39,588 nucleotides of DNA from an uncultured Acidobacteriota bacterium (GCA_937925645.1 CALAMB010000011.1:1-39588); one strand, 5' to 3'. Shown: positions 1-13,600, counted from the first letter of the stretch. The notes: a model not told the origin generated them from the sequence alone. Translations and numbers: made by a program.

Positions 1-3000
1 GGGTGTTCAACGCATCCAGGGTCTGGGCCACATCGCCGTCCAGGGCGGTGAGATTCAGATGCAGGGTGCCCAGCTGGTCATCGCTGATCTTGGACAGATC
101 GACCGTCTGGGTGATGGCGGCCAGATCTCGCACCTCGTTCAGTCGTCCGGTTCCGCTGGGCGGCGTTAAACCTCTATCACGAATCGCCTGCTGCACATCG
201 TACATCAACGTACTCAGATTGCCCTGATAGGCACCGGTGGAAGCCAGGTTGTCTTCGACCGTTTGCAGCTCGGCCACGTATTGGGCGTTGTCCCCGGCGA
301 TCTGGGCAATCGTCAGCATGTTCTGGCTGATATCGGTCTGCAGCGTATCGATGTTTTGCAGCAGTGTCTGGCGCTGGTCCAGAAGCTCGTTGTACGACAG
401 GATGCGGTCCCCGAGATTCAGGGTCATGTCCTGGATGGTATCGGGCAGCGAGGCCTGGGCGCTCAGAACGGTTTGCAGGTTCTCGACCTGCAGCCGGAGC
501 TGCTGGGCCTGGACCTGGTAGGGCAGGCTCAGCACCTGGCCTAAATACAGGTTCTGCAAGGTCCCCAGGGCGTCTCCCTGGCCGATCTCACGGGCGGCGG
601 CGAGCCGCTCCAGGGCCGCCAGATCGATGGCCAGTTGGGCCTGCTGGCGCAGGTTCTCCTGGAGGGCCTGCAGGATCTGCTGCTGCTGGGCCACGGCCTT
701 CACGTAGACGTTGAACCCGTTGCGGCCCTGGACCAGTTCCCCGTCCTCGCCCACCTGCACCGTATCATTGACCAGGTTGACGTTGCCGCCGCTGATGATG
801 TGGATCCCGTTCAGACCGGTGACGTGGCCGCTCAGGGTGGCGCTGCTGCCCACACGCATGTCGATGGCGCCGATTTCCAGGAGCACCTGCTGACCGAAGG
901 TGGTCAGGCTGCCGCCGGCCACGAACGAGAGGGTTTCGGGAGTCACCAGGTGCCCGGTGACGGTGAGGTTCTCGGCCGCTTCCAGATTCAGGGCGCCTTC
1001 GGAGATGAGGCTGCTCCCCGTTTCGCGCACGAAGATGCTCCCCGCGGCGGACTTGAAGGTCAACCCCTGGGCCGAGCCGCGGCTGTGGGCGTCGTTGAGG
1101 ATCAGGCCGTTGAGGGCCTCGACCTTAATGGCCCCGCCCACGGCGTTGAACAGTTCGGCGCCGGGCGACATCTCGCCGACCCCGTCCACGTCGCCGACAT
1201 CGATGCTATCGTCGCCGCGGGAGCGGATCTCGGTCATGCTGTTGACCGCCATCTGGAGGCCGGTGATGGAACCGCCGGCCATCAGGGTCACGTTCCCGGC
1301 CACGATCCCGGTGGTTTCCTTGCCCGGGCCGACGATGGCGCCGTCGGCATCCAGGGTCACCTTGCCCTGGGAGGTAAATCCCTTGGTCATCCCCAGCAGG
1401 CCGGTGGTCTCGGAAAAGACATATTCGCTGCGGTTCTGGCTCCAGGCGGGCGTCTCGTCGTCGGCGAAGGTGGCCTCGTAGGAAACGCCCAGCAGATCGA
1501 GAAGCTGGGTGTACAGAACGAAGGCCACGTGCCCGCTGATGGACAACGGCGCCGGGGTGGCCAGGGTGAAATCGGCTTCATCGAGAACGTAGGGATCGTC
1601 CCCCGGGCCGATGGTCGCCAAGGCGTTGGCGATGATGGCGGCCAGATCCTCGGCCTCCTGCATCTCCAGATGGACCACGATGACGGGGTCGCCGGCCGGA
1701 TTGACGCTGAAGTCCAGAACCGGGTTTCCGTTTTCGTCGGTGAGCGGATCGCGCAGGGCCGCCGGGATGTCGAAGAAGGAAACCCCCTGGAGATCGATGC
1801 GGCTCAACTGGGCGTTGAGCAGCGCCAGGCGCAGGGCGGCGGCTTCGGCGTCGTCGGCGGCGTAGGTCCCCCCGCTGATCGCCCCCACGGTGATGGTGCC
1901 TCCGGAGCCCTCGACGGTGCGCAGGATGATCTGGTTGGCCTCGGGGGTCTCTCCGCTGGTATCCCAGTCGGTCTTGAGCACGATGGACTGGGCGAAGAGA
2001 TCGCCGTTGGCGGTGATGTCGAGGCTGCCGTTGGCCAGGGTCACGGCCGCGAGGGTCAGATTGGCGATGCTGTTGTAGAGGAACAGGTCCCCGTTGCCGC
2101 TGATCTCCAGGGTCAGGGCGTTGAGTGCGGTGTTCAGCGGGGCGTTCGGGGCGCCCACGCCGCCGAAGGCGCTGATGGTCGCTTCATCGGCGACGATGGT
2201 GGTGCCCGGATCGACGATGGTGCCTTCCACCGTCAGGATCACGTCCGCGTCGCCGGCGGCATGAATCTCGCCGATCTCCACCAGGACCGGCACGGCGCCG
2301 GCCGCCCGGGCCGTGATGGTGATGTCGTCGTCCTCGGCGCCGGACAGGGAGGCCACATCGGCGATGATCAGGTGCCCGGTGATGACCTCGAGGGTAATCG
2401 CCCCGGCGGCGGTGCGGATCCGGTCCAGGGTCACCTGGGCCGGCCACGCCGGCACCTCCTCTTCATCGAGGACAAAGCCCACGTTACGGATGAGGATGGC
2501 CCCGGTCCCGGTGACCTCGGCCTCGATGGCGGCGGCCCAGACGTTCTCCAGGGTGATGCCGGCCAGGGACTCGGCCGCCAGGGCGGTCTCGGCCACCAGC
2601 AGGCCGCCGCTGGCGGGCGGCGCGGTGTCGTCTTCCACCGGGGCCTCGCTGGCCTGGACGATGGCACCGGCCGGAGCGCTGAGGACCAGGGTGGCGGTGC
2701 GGATGTCGGCGTCCAGCAGGGAGACGTCGCCGCCATTGGGACCGGCCTGCAATTCGATGCGCCCCTCGGGGCCCGAAGTCTTCAGGGTGCCACCCAGGGA
2801 CTGGCGGGTGTTGTCCTGGATCTCCAGGCCGGCCTGGCCGTTGCTTTCATGGTGAATCGTGACGCTCCCCTGCCCGGCCCCGTTCTGGCCGGCGGCGATA
2901 TCGATCGTGCTGCCGCTGGCGGTGACGATCCCGGTAATGGTGGCGTCGGTGCCGGCGCTGATGGCCACGGCCTGGCGGCCGTGGATCTGGCCTTCCACCG

Positions 3001-4648
3001 TCACCGCGCCCTGGACGGCGCTGATGGCGATGTCGATTTCGCCCGGGGCCGAGGCCACATCGATGGCGGTGGCCAGGGTGGCGGTGGCGCCCACCGTCAC
3101 ATCGCCGGCGGCCACGATTTCGATGGCCCGGCCGGCCGTGACGCTGATCATGTCGTCGATGGTGGGTTCGACGGGGATGTCGCCGCCCACGGTGACATCG
3201 GCGGTCTCCGATTCGATGTGAACGACGCTTTCTTCACCCGAGGCCCGGACACCCGCCTTGACCACCACCTGGCCGTTGGCCGTGATGGTGATGTTGCCCG
3301 GGGCGCTCAGGGTGGGCAGATCGAAAACCCCCAGATCCAGGGGACCGTCCGGGGTCACGGCGCTGGCGCTCCAGTCGAGCTGCTGTTCGATCACCGGCAC
3401 GTATTCCCAGTTGGTGACCTGCTCGAACTTGATCACCGGCACTTCGGTGGTGAGCGTCTCGTAGCGCGGCCGCTTGTCCACGATGTCGTGGGCCTCGGTG
3501 AAGACGCGGTAGGTCAGGTCGGAGCGGATATCCAGGATCGGCTCCCAGGCCGTTTTGAGTTTGTAGACATAATCCTCGTAGGTCTCGCCGTTGACTTCCG
3601 GATCCATCCAGTAGGGATCGACTTCCCACAAGCCGTAAATCTTGCTGGAGCCGTCCAGGTCGTTCCAGGTGCCCCCCGGCCACATCATCAGATGGTCTTC
3701 GCCGTTGAGATCGTTGGGCTCGCCGGGATGGAAATTGGTGTAGGCGTCCCCGGTGCGGTAAACCGTCTCGCCGGTGACCCACTTGAAGGAATACCAGGAT
3801 TCGTGGCTGGTGCCCCAGACATCGTACCCGCCCAGCCAGACGCTGTTGCCGCCGATCCAGTCGGACACGTACTGGTTTTCCCAGGCGCTGTTGATCGTTA
3901 CCAGGTGGGCGTGCGGCGGCGAGGCGTCCTGGGCCTGCTGCCAGGTGTAGGTGTTGTAGAAATCGAGATAGTAGTAGTGCTGGGACAATTCCCGGTGCTT
4001 GCCCACGGCCGACCTGGAACGGGTGCCATCCGCGGCCACCAGCTCCAGCTTGATGCCGTTCTGGGCCACGTTGAGCTGTCCGTTGCCCACGTTCTCCTGG
4101 GCGAAAACCATGTTGCCCAGCGCGTCGAAGCCGAAGTTCCAGTTGTTGCCGGTAAACACGGCGTAAAGGCCCGAACTGGCGGCCGGAACGGCGTTTTCCA
4201 TGGGGTCGTTGCCGGCGGCCCGGCTGTAGTCGCCCCACTGGGTGCGGTACAGGTCGCCGTTCTCGTCCCGGAACCACAGCACCCCGTCTCCCAGGTCCCC
4301 GCTCCCGTTGGTGCCCGTATACCGGACGGTACCGGCATCGCCCAGGTCCCAATCGTCCGGCGACCATTGCACCTTCACCGACCGATCGATCTGCGGCAGC
4401 AGATAGGTCAGGTCGTTGGCGAGCTGCAGGTTGTTCAGGTAGAGGGCGTCGGTGCCCAGGTTGAACGCCAGATTTTCGAAGGCCTGGGCGCTGGCACCGC
4501 CACCCAGGGCGTACATCACCTGCACCAGTCCCGAATACAGGGTCTGCTGCACGTAGGGCTCGGCCGGGCTGACCTCGCGGCCGTCGAAGATGCTGTACTG
4601 GGTGTAGGCGGTGTACGGGTCGGTCCAGGCCGCATGCGGGTTTTCCCG
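1..4648 (-). CDS. C-terminal continuation of the giant adhesin frame, downstream of an in-frame TAA; runs off the window
   Basis: After the TAA at 4651-4649 the same frame stays open for 1,549 codons to the left edge (last full codon at 4-2). There is no convincing new start: the first ATG is at 4516 (GTG at 4519, 4525 and 4552) and no clear ribosome binding site precedes it. Seen in order: a segment without recognisable family (about 4640-4000), a C-type-lectin-like domain (about 3996-3610), a long beta-strand and Gly/Ala/Thr-rich stretch of hemagglutinin-like character (about 3400-760), and a Gln/Leu-rich coiled coil (about 710-100). Composition and style match the upstream part, so I infer that this is the rest of the same protein, separated by a nonsense mutation, a sequencing error or a genuine gene split. 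The true C terminus lies outside the window. Likely extracellular or surface-bound. Confidence 0.75.
100..710 (-). other. Gln/Leu-rich coiled coil
   Basis: The translation reads AVAQQQQILQALQENLRQQA and continues with long helical runs such as LRLQVENLQTVLSAQ and LQNIDTLQTDISQNMLTIAQ. Hydrophobic heptad spacing and Gln/Glu/Asn abundance suggest a coiled coil, either a stalk or an oligomerisation segment after the last beta-helix stretch. Confidence 0.6.
3610..3996 (-). other. C-type-lectin-like domain
   Basis: About 125 residues show a C-type-lectin layout: an opening YYYLDFYNTYTWQQAQDA, then AHLVTINSAWENQYV, the core WIGGNSVWLGGYD, then HPGEPND (3721-3710 encode EPND), and GTWNDLDG with GLWEVD at the end. 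EPN and WND are the calcium and mannose-type sugar-binding signatures of such domains. Canonical disulfide cysteines appear to be missing, as is common in bacterial versions. It lies beyond the TAA and is made only if the frame is intact, read through or separately initiated. Confidence 0.8.
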
Positions 4649-4651
4649 TTA
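4649..4651 (-). other. In-frame TAA interrupting the giant gene
   Basis: The frame reads Arg-Tyr-Ile-Val-Thr, TAA, Arg-Glu-Asn-Pro-His. Both sides use the same phase (codon first bases are congruent to 1 modulo 3), so no frameshift is needed to join them. A single substitution from CAA, GAA, AAA, TAC or TAT would create this stop. It may be a real terminus, a nonsense mutation or a base-call error. Confidence 0.85.
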
Positions 4652-7600
4652 AGTGACGATGTAGCGGGTTCCGCTCTTGTCGTAGTCCTCGACGCGCCAC
4701 CAGTCGCCCGGCATGGCGTTTTCGGGCGGCACACCTTCCCACCGATGCTGAGACCATGCCTGGGTGTACTGGAGCTGGGCCACGTTGCGGGCGTAGCCCA
4801 CCGTTTCGTCGTAAGTGTGGACGTTGCCCACGTACTGGAGGGTCTTGTCGTCCGGATCGAGACGGTTGTTGCCCAGGGTGGTCAGCTCGTAGTTTTCCCA
4901 CCATTGCACCGGAACCCTCAGGAAGATGTCGGTGCCGTCGTCCAGTTCGTAGTAGACCACGTCGCGCGGGGCGCCGGTGAAATCCAGATCCCAGAAGGTG
5001 GCGGTGGGAATACCCTCGAAATTGCGGTTGATCCGTCCCAGACCCTCGGTGGGCGAATAGAGCTTGTCCCAACGGTCGCCGGCCAGATCGCTGCTCAGGA
5101 TCGTGTCCTCGCGTTCGAAGAAGCTGGCCACGTACTGGCTCTGGCCCGGGTGGCTCAGGCGCCAGTCGTAGTCCACCCCGGCGATGAAGAAGTCGTCGGC
5201 GATGGCGTCGATGGCGTCTTCGATGAGGGTGTAGATGGCCTGGGCGACCTCGCGGGTCATGTACTGGCCGTTAACAGTAAAATTGCTGCGCACGATGGCG
5301 GCGAAATCGGCGGCGTATTCCGCCGACAGGGCCAGTTTGCCGTTGACGAAGAGGTCGGCGGGAACCGTCTGGCCGGGATCCAGGCCGTTCAGCGCGGCTT
5401 GCAGGGCCGCCGGGGTGATGCCTTCGAACGCCTCGTTTAGCATCACGTTGGGCGGCAGGAAATGGGCCTTGGCGGCGGCCTTGATACCCGCATTGCCCGG
5501 GCCGTGGAGAGCCGGGTTGTAGTGGACGGCCGGATCGAAGGGCACGAATTCGGAGAACCAGAAGTCGAAGTAGTGCTTGGTCACCGTGTAACTGTAGACC
5601 TGCATGTCGAGGATGTCGGTGAAGTCGGCGAGGCCCACCTGGGTGGCGTGGAAGACATCGTTGACCCAGACCCCGGGGACGAACTGGTTGTTGATCACCA
5701 GCCCCTCGAAGGCCGGCGAGGCCGCCTCGGCGACGTTGAAGGCCCAGACCCCGTCGCTGATCTCGGACAGGATCGCTCCCTGCGCGGCCGAGCTGATCTT
5801 ACCGTCGGCGACGGTCATGAACTGCATCCCGGCGTTGTTGACCAGGCTCATCCCGCCGGCCAGGGCATCGGCCTTATGCAGGCCGTTCACCAGTTCGTAG
5901 ATCAACGAATCGGTGGCGATGTAGATGGGAGGCGAGGATCCGCCCACCGTGACCGTCTTTTCGAAGGCCGCGATGAACTGCATGTCGAACAGCTTGCGGT
6001 AGCCGAGAAAATCCAGGATGGCGTTGAGACGCTCGGTGTCGGTGAGATCGTTCCACTCTTTCCATTCCGCGACCGGGTTGTACAGATACTGATCCTGAAT
6101 CAGGTTGGAAACGTCCATGAAGGTTTTCTGGCTATACCACTGGCGCGGGCTCATGGTGACGAAGAGCTGCGGCATGGACTCGGTCATCATCGCGGAAACC
6201 GAGGTCTCCAGGACCATCGAACTCAGCTCGCCGGCCTGGAGGTAGGAGACCCGTGGATCGACGGGCGGCACGAAGTTGACCACCTGCGAGACCACCTGGC
6301 GGATGATCATCGCCTCCGGATCGAGGTCTTCCGGGTAGACCCAGCGGCCCAGGGCGCCGGTGTTCAGATCGACCAGCCAATCCACGAAGATCGCGTCCTG
6401 CCAGGGTTTCCACTTGCCCGGCCAGTCGAGATCGTCAATCTGGTAATCCGTGCCCTGGATGAAGTACTCGCGGAACTGGTCCGCCCTGGCCAGGTCCCCG
6501 ACTCCGTAGACCACGTCCTGGATCAGGACCCGGTTGAGGCGGCTCAGTTCCACCCCGCTCAGTTCATCCTTGGCCAGAAGGGCCTTGGCCTCGCTGCTCA
6601 GGCTCACGCCGCCGGCGAAGGCCGCCGCGTCATAGAGGGACACCCCGCTGGCCACGATGGCGTTGAAATCGTCGACAAGGGCCCGCTTCAGGGCCGTGGA
6701 CGGCTCGTTGGCATAGATGTAGGACGCCAGCAGGGTGCGCGTGGCGGGGCTCAGGGCCGTCCAGACGCGGTTGACGGCCGTTCCGGCGATGGGCCCGACC
6801 TGTTTGAGCCAGTAGGCCGCCAGGGCCGGGTTGGCCCCATAGCCGGCATCCAGGTCCACCATCCCGAAGCCGACCTTGTAATAGCCGTCCTGGAAGAGGC
6901 GGGTCTCCACGCTGCCGAACTCGCTGCCCACCTTGACGTCGTCGAAGCCGGTCTGCTCGGTGGTGATGGTGGGGATCCAGTGGACCACCGGCTGGAGGAT
7001 GAACCCGGCCTCCACCCGGCGGTAGCCGGTGACCACGTCCACGTAGACCGGCTCGTAGGTGATGTAGGCCGGGGCGAACTGCAGGTCGTCGTTGAGGGTA
7101 TCCTCGAAGGCCTGGAGGATGACCTCGCCGGTGGCGCTGAGGTGGATGTCACCGGCGGCCGCGGCATCCAGGGCGCTGCCGGTGTACCCGGCGGCGATCT
7201 TGCCTTCGGCCGACACCGCAATATGCCCCACGGTCACGCCTTCGGTGCCCGCGGTGACCTGGACGTCGCCCCGGGAAAGGATCTCGCCGCGCACCATGAC
7301 GTCGTACTCGGCGTCCACCCGCACCAGGGAGATATCCAGCGACCCGTCGCTCAGATACTCGTCCTGGACCTGAACCGTGCCGAATACGCCGATGTTCTCG
7401 CCGATCAGTTCCACCATCCCCTGGGCCGCCACCAGGGCCCGGAAATAGTAGATCTGGCTGCGGGCGATGTAGACGCTGCCGTCGTCGCCCGTGCCGGTGG
7501 CTTCCAGACGGGTTACGGAATACGGATCGCGGGTGATGGTGACGCTCTCGCCCATGGCCCAGACGTTGAGGCCCTGGACGTCGATGAGATGGCGCGCGTT

Positions 7601-10600
7601 GATCAGGGCGTCGCCCCAGAAGTAGACCTCGTCGGGGGTGCCGATTTCGATTTGGGGGACATCCACGGCGGTGAACGGCACGGGGTCGTCGGTGAGATAG
7701 ACCAGCCCCACCATCCCGTAGATCTCGATGCGCTTGCCGCCGGTGATGGTGATAGCCCCGTCCGGCCCGGTGGTGTTGAGCACCCCGCCGCTTTGGCGCG
7801 CCGGCAGATCCACCCGGACCGGGCCGGTGGTGGGCATGAACCCGGGACCGGGCTGGATGGCGCCGATGACCACCGGCTCGCCGCCGTAGACCGGATCCTC
7901 GAGGGTGTTCGGATCAACCACCACCACCGGATCACCCTGGGCCGCCACCGGTTCTTCCAGGCTGGTCAGCGGCACGCCCCAGAGATCCACGAATTCGCCG
8001 CGGAAATTGATCAGAACGTACTGGCCGCCCTCTTCCACGATGAGTTCGCCGGCGTCGCTCACCAGGTTCCCGTAGCGGTCGGTGAGGTAAAGCGTGCCGC
8101 CGATGTCCACCGTATCGCGGATGGCGCCCACGCCGTTGAGCAGGTCCCCGTCGCCGTTGATCAGCAGGCCGTCGGCGTTGATGCGATGCCCCTGGGCGTC
8201 GATGAGGGTCACATTGTCGGCGGCCATCAGGTTGCCGTTAGTGTCGATCCGGCGTCCGTAGGCGTCGATGGGCTGGCCGCCGGCGTTGACGAAGTTGCCG
8301 TAGGCGTCGACACGGTACCCGAACTGGTTGACCAGAACGCCGCCGATCCCCAGCAGGATCCCATCGGCGTTGACCACCAGGCCGCTGTCATCAAGGTACT
8401 GCCCGCCCTGGTCCACCCGGAAATAGCGGGTGTCCTCGCCCGGGGTCGCGGCATAGGCGACCAGCCGGTAGCCTTCCTTGTCCACCAGCACCGGATTGTC
8501 GCTCTCATCGTAGGTGATGTAGACCGCTCCGGCACCCAGTACCGGGTAGCCGTTGGCGCCGATTTCCTGGGACGGATCGCCGTCCCCGTCCACCAGCACA
8601 TTGCCCGAATTGTCCCGCGCCAGCAGGAACCCATGGGCATCGATGGGCCGGCCCAGCAGATCCACGCTGAACTCGGCCGAGCCGGCCGTGGCCCCGAAGA
8701 GGGTGGGAAAGACCACGCCGAGGGTTTCGTAGAAGAGCTTGTCCACCACCACGCTCACCGCTTCGCCGGACCCGGCGCCGGCCCCGGTGAGACTCAGATT
8801 CCGCCCGGCCTCCACGTACCCGCTCACGTGGAGCAGACCGGCCCCGGAATCCAGGGTCACGTCGGCATCCGGGTCGATGGCCTGGACCACGCCCTGGATA
8901 TCGATGCCCCGATCGGTGGTGATCGTGATATGGCCCAGGGCGCCCGGGGTGGGCGCACCGACCGGCGCGGCGTCGGTCTTGATAAAGCTCAGATGGTTGA
9001 GTTCAAAATGGGGGGCGATCCCGCCGCTCACCAGGATCACGACGGGGCCGGTGGCCTGGGCCGAGCCGCCCCGCGTGAGGGTGTCGCCGGCCGCGTCGGC
9101 CAGACCCAGAAGCACGTCCAGATCGGTGGCGCCGTTAACGTCGTCTCCGCCGAAGGCCACCCACTCGGTGGCGCTGATCTCGATGGCGGCATTGGCGGCC
9201 GGGAGGGTATCCCAGTCGATGCCGGGATCTTCACCCAGCAGCACCCGGCCGGGCTGGCCGCCGGCGTAGAGGCTGCCGAGGATCTCCACCGACTCGCCTT
9301 CCAGACGGATCCGGCTGCCGGCATGGCGCACGATGAGTTCGCCGGCGTTCTGCACCCGGATGGCGCCCGATGTGACCAGTTCGATGAGCCCGGAAGCCGT
9401 GATCTGGGCCCCCAGGGGATAGGTCTCCCCTTCGGCCAGATCCACGCGGGTATCCTGGTCCGTCCCGTCGGCCCCTTCGATGCCGGTGCCGCCGCCCACG
9501 GTGATGGCCGGGGCCTGGATGCGCACCCGTTCGTCGCCGCCGTCCACAAAGCCGCGGGTTTCGGTGATGAAGTGGAAGGTCTCCAGACCGCCGGCTTCCA
9601 CCGATCCGGCCAGGGTGAAGGGGTTGGGGGCCATGATGAGAATCGACCCCAGGGCGTCCACGTCGCCGGTGATCTGCAGATTGCCGGTGGGGGCGATGAC
9701 GATCTCGTAGTTTTCCGCCAGCATCGGGCCAACCGGGGCCGGGGCGCTGGCACTGCCGTTCTTGAGCACGCCGTGAACGGCGATATCCTCGGCCTCCAGC
9801 AGGATGCGGCCGCCGGTCTCGATCCATCCGGAACGTTCGGTGATCTCGATGTCGCCCTGATCCGAGGCGACGAGAACGTCGCCGTTCATGCGCGGATCGT
9901 CGTCCTGCAGCGATCCGACGGCCCCGTCCACGACGACATCGTTGTATCCGTCGATGCGCACTTGACCCTCGCTGGGCGAGAGCGGGTTGGTGCGGATCCA
10001 GGCGGTGGGGGCGATGGTCACGCTCACCGCGGCCGGGGTGTTGGCGGTGAGGAAGCCGGCTGCGATGTCCACGTCCCGGTCGGCCAGGATGTGACCGTTG
10101 AGAACGAGGGTGTCGCGGGCCGTGAGGATCACGTCGCCTTCTGGACCGCCGGCGATGAGATCCCCCTTGAGGAACCCGTTTTCCCCCAGATCCAGCACGA
10201 TGGGGCCGTCGACGGTTTGCAGCAGGGCCGACCAGTCCAGATCCAGATCGGTGTCCGGCCCCTCCACCAGGCTGATCTGGCGGTGGGAAAGGACCGATCC
10301 GGCGATGTAGACCCTGGCGGCCGGGTTTTCGAGCGAGCCGAAGACCACCTCGGAACCGGGGGCCGCCGCGATGATGTTGTAGGGCCGCGAGGACTGGACC
10401 TCGGTTCCGCCGGCCACCGTGTCCAGCCCGAGCAGTTCGATGTTGACGCTCTCCAGGAATCCGCCCGGGCTGGCCGGATCCGCGAAGGCGTCGAAGATGC
10501 GGATCTCGTACTGGCTGGCAAAGAGGATCTTGCCGTTCTTGAGCTTGATCTTGACGATGGGGTCCGCCGGCCCGCCCACGGTGACCGGATCGTCGGCGAA

Positions 10601-13600
10601 GTTCTCGTCGTGGGGTTGTCCGTCGAGGAGTCCGTTGCCGTAGGGATCGCCGGCCAGGTTGACGTAGCTGGCGGTATTGACCGCGGTCTGCAGATCGAGA
10701 ACCAGATCCATGATCATGTTCTCTAGGTCGTTGCCCGCGGTGGTCTGGGCGCTGAGGGTCACCTCGCCCACGATCTTCTGCACCCCGAGGTTGACCCACA
10801 GCACGAAGGTCACGTCCTCGGGCAGGACCCCGTCGTTGGAGGCGCGGTTGGCCGCGATCTCGGATTCATAGGCCAGCTCGCCGAAGCCCAGCAGGGTCTC
10901 GTTTTCCGATTTGTATTCAAGGTCGAACAGGTATGGGCTTTCGAAGACGATGAACCCGTCGTCTTCCAGGGCCCAGACCTCGGTGGGTTCCCCGGAAAGG
11001 GCCAGGTTGAGATCGTCGATCAGGTCTTGCAGGCAGGTGTTGTCTGCCGCCAGGGCCGCCGGGACGTAGACGGTGTAATCGCTGACCGGAGCAATCGACC
11101 CGGGTCCGCTGGTGGTGGTGTAGTCATAAACGCGCAGATCAAGCCGTACCTGGCCGGTCAGGCCGTAGGAAGCAGGCAGCGCGACGCGTTCTTCGAGGAC
11201 CGGATCGTAGGGGAAGACCTGCTGCACCGCGGCCGGCTGGACGGCCGTCACATCAGTACCCCCTGCCACGGTGTCCAATCCGAGCTGATCGGCGTTGATC
11301 GAATTGAGACCACTGACGGTGAACTCGGTCGCCCCTGAAAGGACCAGTTCGCCCGATCGGGAGCCAACGGTAATGTACTGGCTGGCGTAGGAACCGGTGT
11401 CTTCAGCACCGTCGTACACCGAGGCGGTGGTCAGGGCGTTTTCGAGGTCGACGAGCAGCTCCTCGACGCCGCTGTTGGTGGCCGTATCGCTCCAGAAAAG
11501 GATAACGGTGGTCTCCAGGGTGCCGCCGGCCCCGTCATCGATGGCAATTACCAGAGTGACATCGCCGGTGAGGATCCCGCTGGTAACCAGACTGTCTTCG
11601 GCCTGGACCTCGAAATCGGGATGGGAAAGGGTCGAAACGAAGGAGCCGGTTTCAAACCCGATCTGGCTGAGATGGTCGGCCGGCTGGCTGTCCAGGGTGA
11701 AGCTGTCGGCGCTGAAAAGAACCACCACCCCGCGTTCGTCGCGGGCGCCGATCACGCTGCTGAAATAGACCCCGGGATGGCCTGGAATCTCGGTATCCGC
11801 CAGGGCGGCATTGATGTCCAAGACGAGGTCGGCAATCCCGGCGTTGGCGGTGGTGCCAGAGTCCGTACCGTCGGTGGCCGCGGCGGATACCGTAATCTGG
11901 CCAATGGCGCCGGAGTAGACGCCGCCGGTGAGGGTGATGTCCAGAACGATGTCCTCGGCCAGGACCCCGTTGACCATGCTGTCGTTGGCCGTGATGCGGT
12001 AGGTCTCCGGGTCGCGCTGGGCGAGAACCGGGGCGTCGTCCACGCCGCTGAAGCCGAGGACATACCCGTTGAAGGCCGGCTCCTGGCGGGTGCCGGCGAC
12101 GTCGTCGCCGTCGGCCACCGCCTCCAGGCCCAGGGACCCGGCGTTGACCGAGGCGGCCAGGATGGCAAAATCGTAGCGGCTGTGGAAGACGAGGGTATCC
12201 CGGTCGAGGCGCGCGTAGACCTCGCCGCCGGCGAAGCTGGCGGCCAAGGCCAGGCGCAGGTCCGTGTAGAGTTCGTCGCGGCTGGTGTTGTTGGCGTCGC
12301 GCAGGATCTGGACCGCCGCCAGGGTCGCCCCACCCGGGGTCTCCACCCTGATCTGAAGGGTCACGTTCCCGCCGGCGATCCCGGTATTGGGCAGGACCCC
12401 GTCTTCGGGAAGGGCTTCATCCGCGGTGATCCGGGTTTGCTCGCCGTCAATTTCAAAGGCATGGAAGCTGGACAAAACTACCTGACCGGACCCGTTCAGA
12501 GATGCCTGGATGTCCCGGAACCCGCCCCGGACCAGGGCGTCGTTGATGTCGTCGACGAGATCCGCCAGGCTGGTGTTGTCCAGGGTGTCGTCGCGGTAAA
12601 TGATCACCGTGCCTTCCACCACATCGCCGCGTTCCCGCGAGCCGACGGCGGGCGGATCCAGGTCGGGGCTGGAATGGGCCGGATCGTCGTTGGGATTGAC
12701 CGTGGACATCACCACGTGCCAGGCCACATTGTCCGGCAGGATGCCGACTGCGGCCAGATCGTCTTCGGCGGTCAGCTCGAACAGGGACGGATCGCGGGTC
12801 GAGACCTCCACGGTGCCCGCCGCCACGTCCATCAGCCCCAGGAGGTCGGCGTTCCGGGAATCCACACCGATCTCGATGTCCAGGGTCTCGCTGGCGAAGA
12901 CCAGATTGCCGCCGCTCTCGAAGACGACGATGTCCAGACCGGCGGCCGCCATCAGGCCGTTGAGATCGGCCACCAGATCCTCGATGCCCGTGTTGTCCAG
13001 GGTCGCCTGGCGCAGCAGCGTGACAACGGCGCCGGTGGTCAGATCGTCGCTGTCGGTGACCTCGACTTCCAGGACCGCATCCTGGGCCATGACCCCGGTG
13101 GTGGGCACGGCGCTGGCGGCCGTCACCTCGTACTGGACCGGAGCCCGGCTGGAAGCGGTCGCCGCCACCCCCAGGTAGCCGAGGTTGACCGAGGTGTTGA
13201 GCAGTTCGAAATCATACAGACTTTCGAAAATCAACCGGGTTCCGTCCACCTGGGCCTGGAGATCGCCGAAGCCGGCCACCAGCAGGGCGGCATTGATGTC
13301 TCCGGCCAGGTCCGCCAGCGTGGCGTTGGTCCCGTCCACCGGGATCAGAACCGTCCCGGCCGCGATCTGCCCGGGCCGCTGGACCTCAAGATGCAGGGTC
13401 ACCGATCCGGGCAGCACGGGGGTCGCCGCCCCCGGGGCCCCGTTGAGATAGGCGTTGAAGAGGATGTAGGCGGCCGTCAGATCCACCCCGGCGGTCATTC
13501 CCAGCAGGGCGACCTGGCGCGAGGCGCTCTTGACCTTGAAGTCGTGGGTCCCCACCAGCACCAGGACCCCGTCGCGGGCCTCGGCGCTGATGTAGTCGCC

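Noticed and set aside
3234..5072. 612-codon minus-strand frame crossing the TAA
   Set aside because: It is in another phase, is Arg/Gly/Pro-rich low-complexity translation and has no domain. The lectin-like domain is in the giant-gene phase instead.
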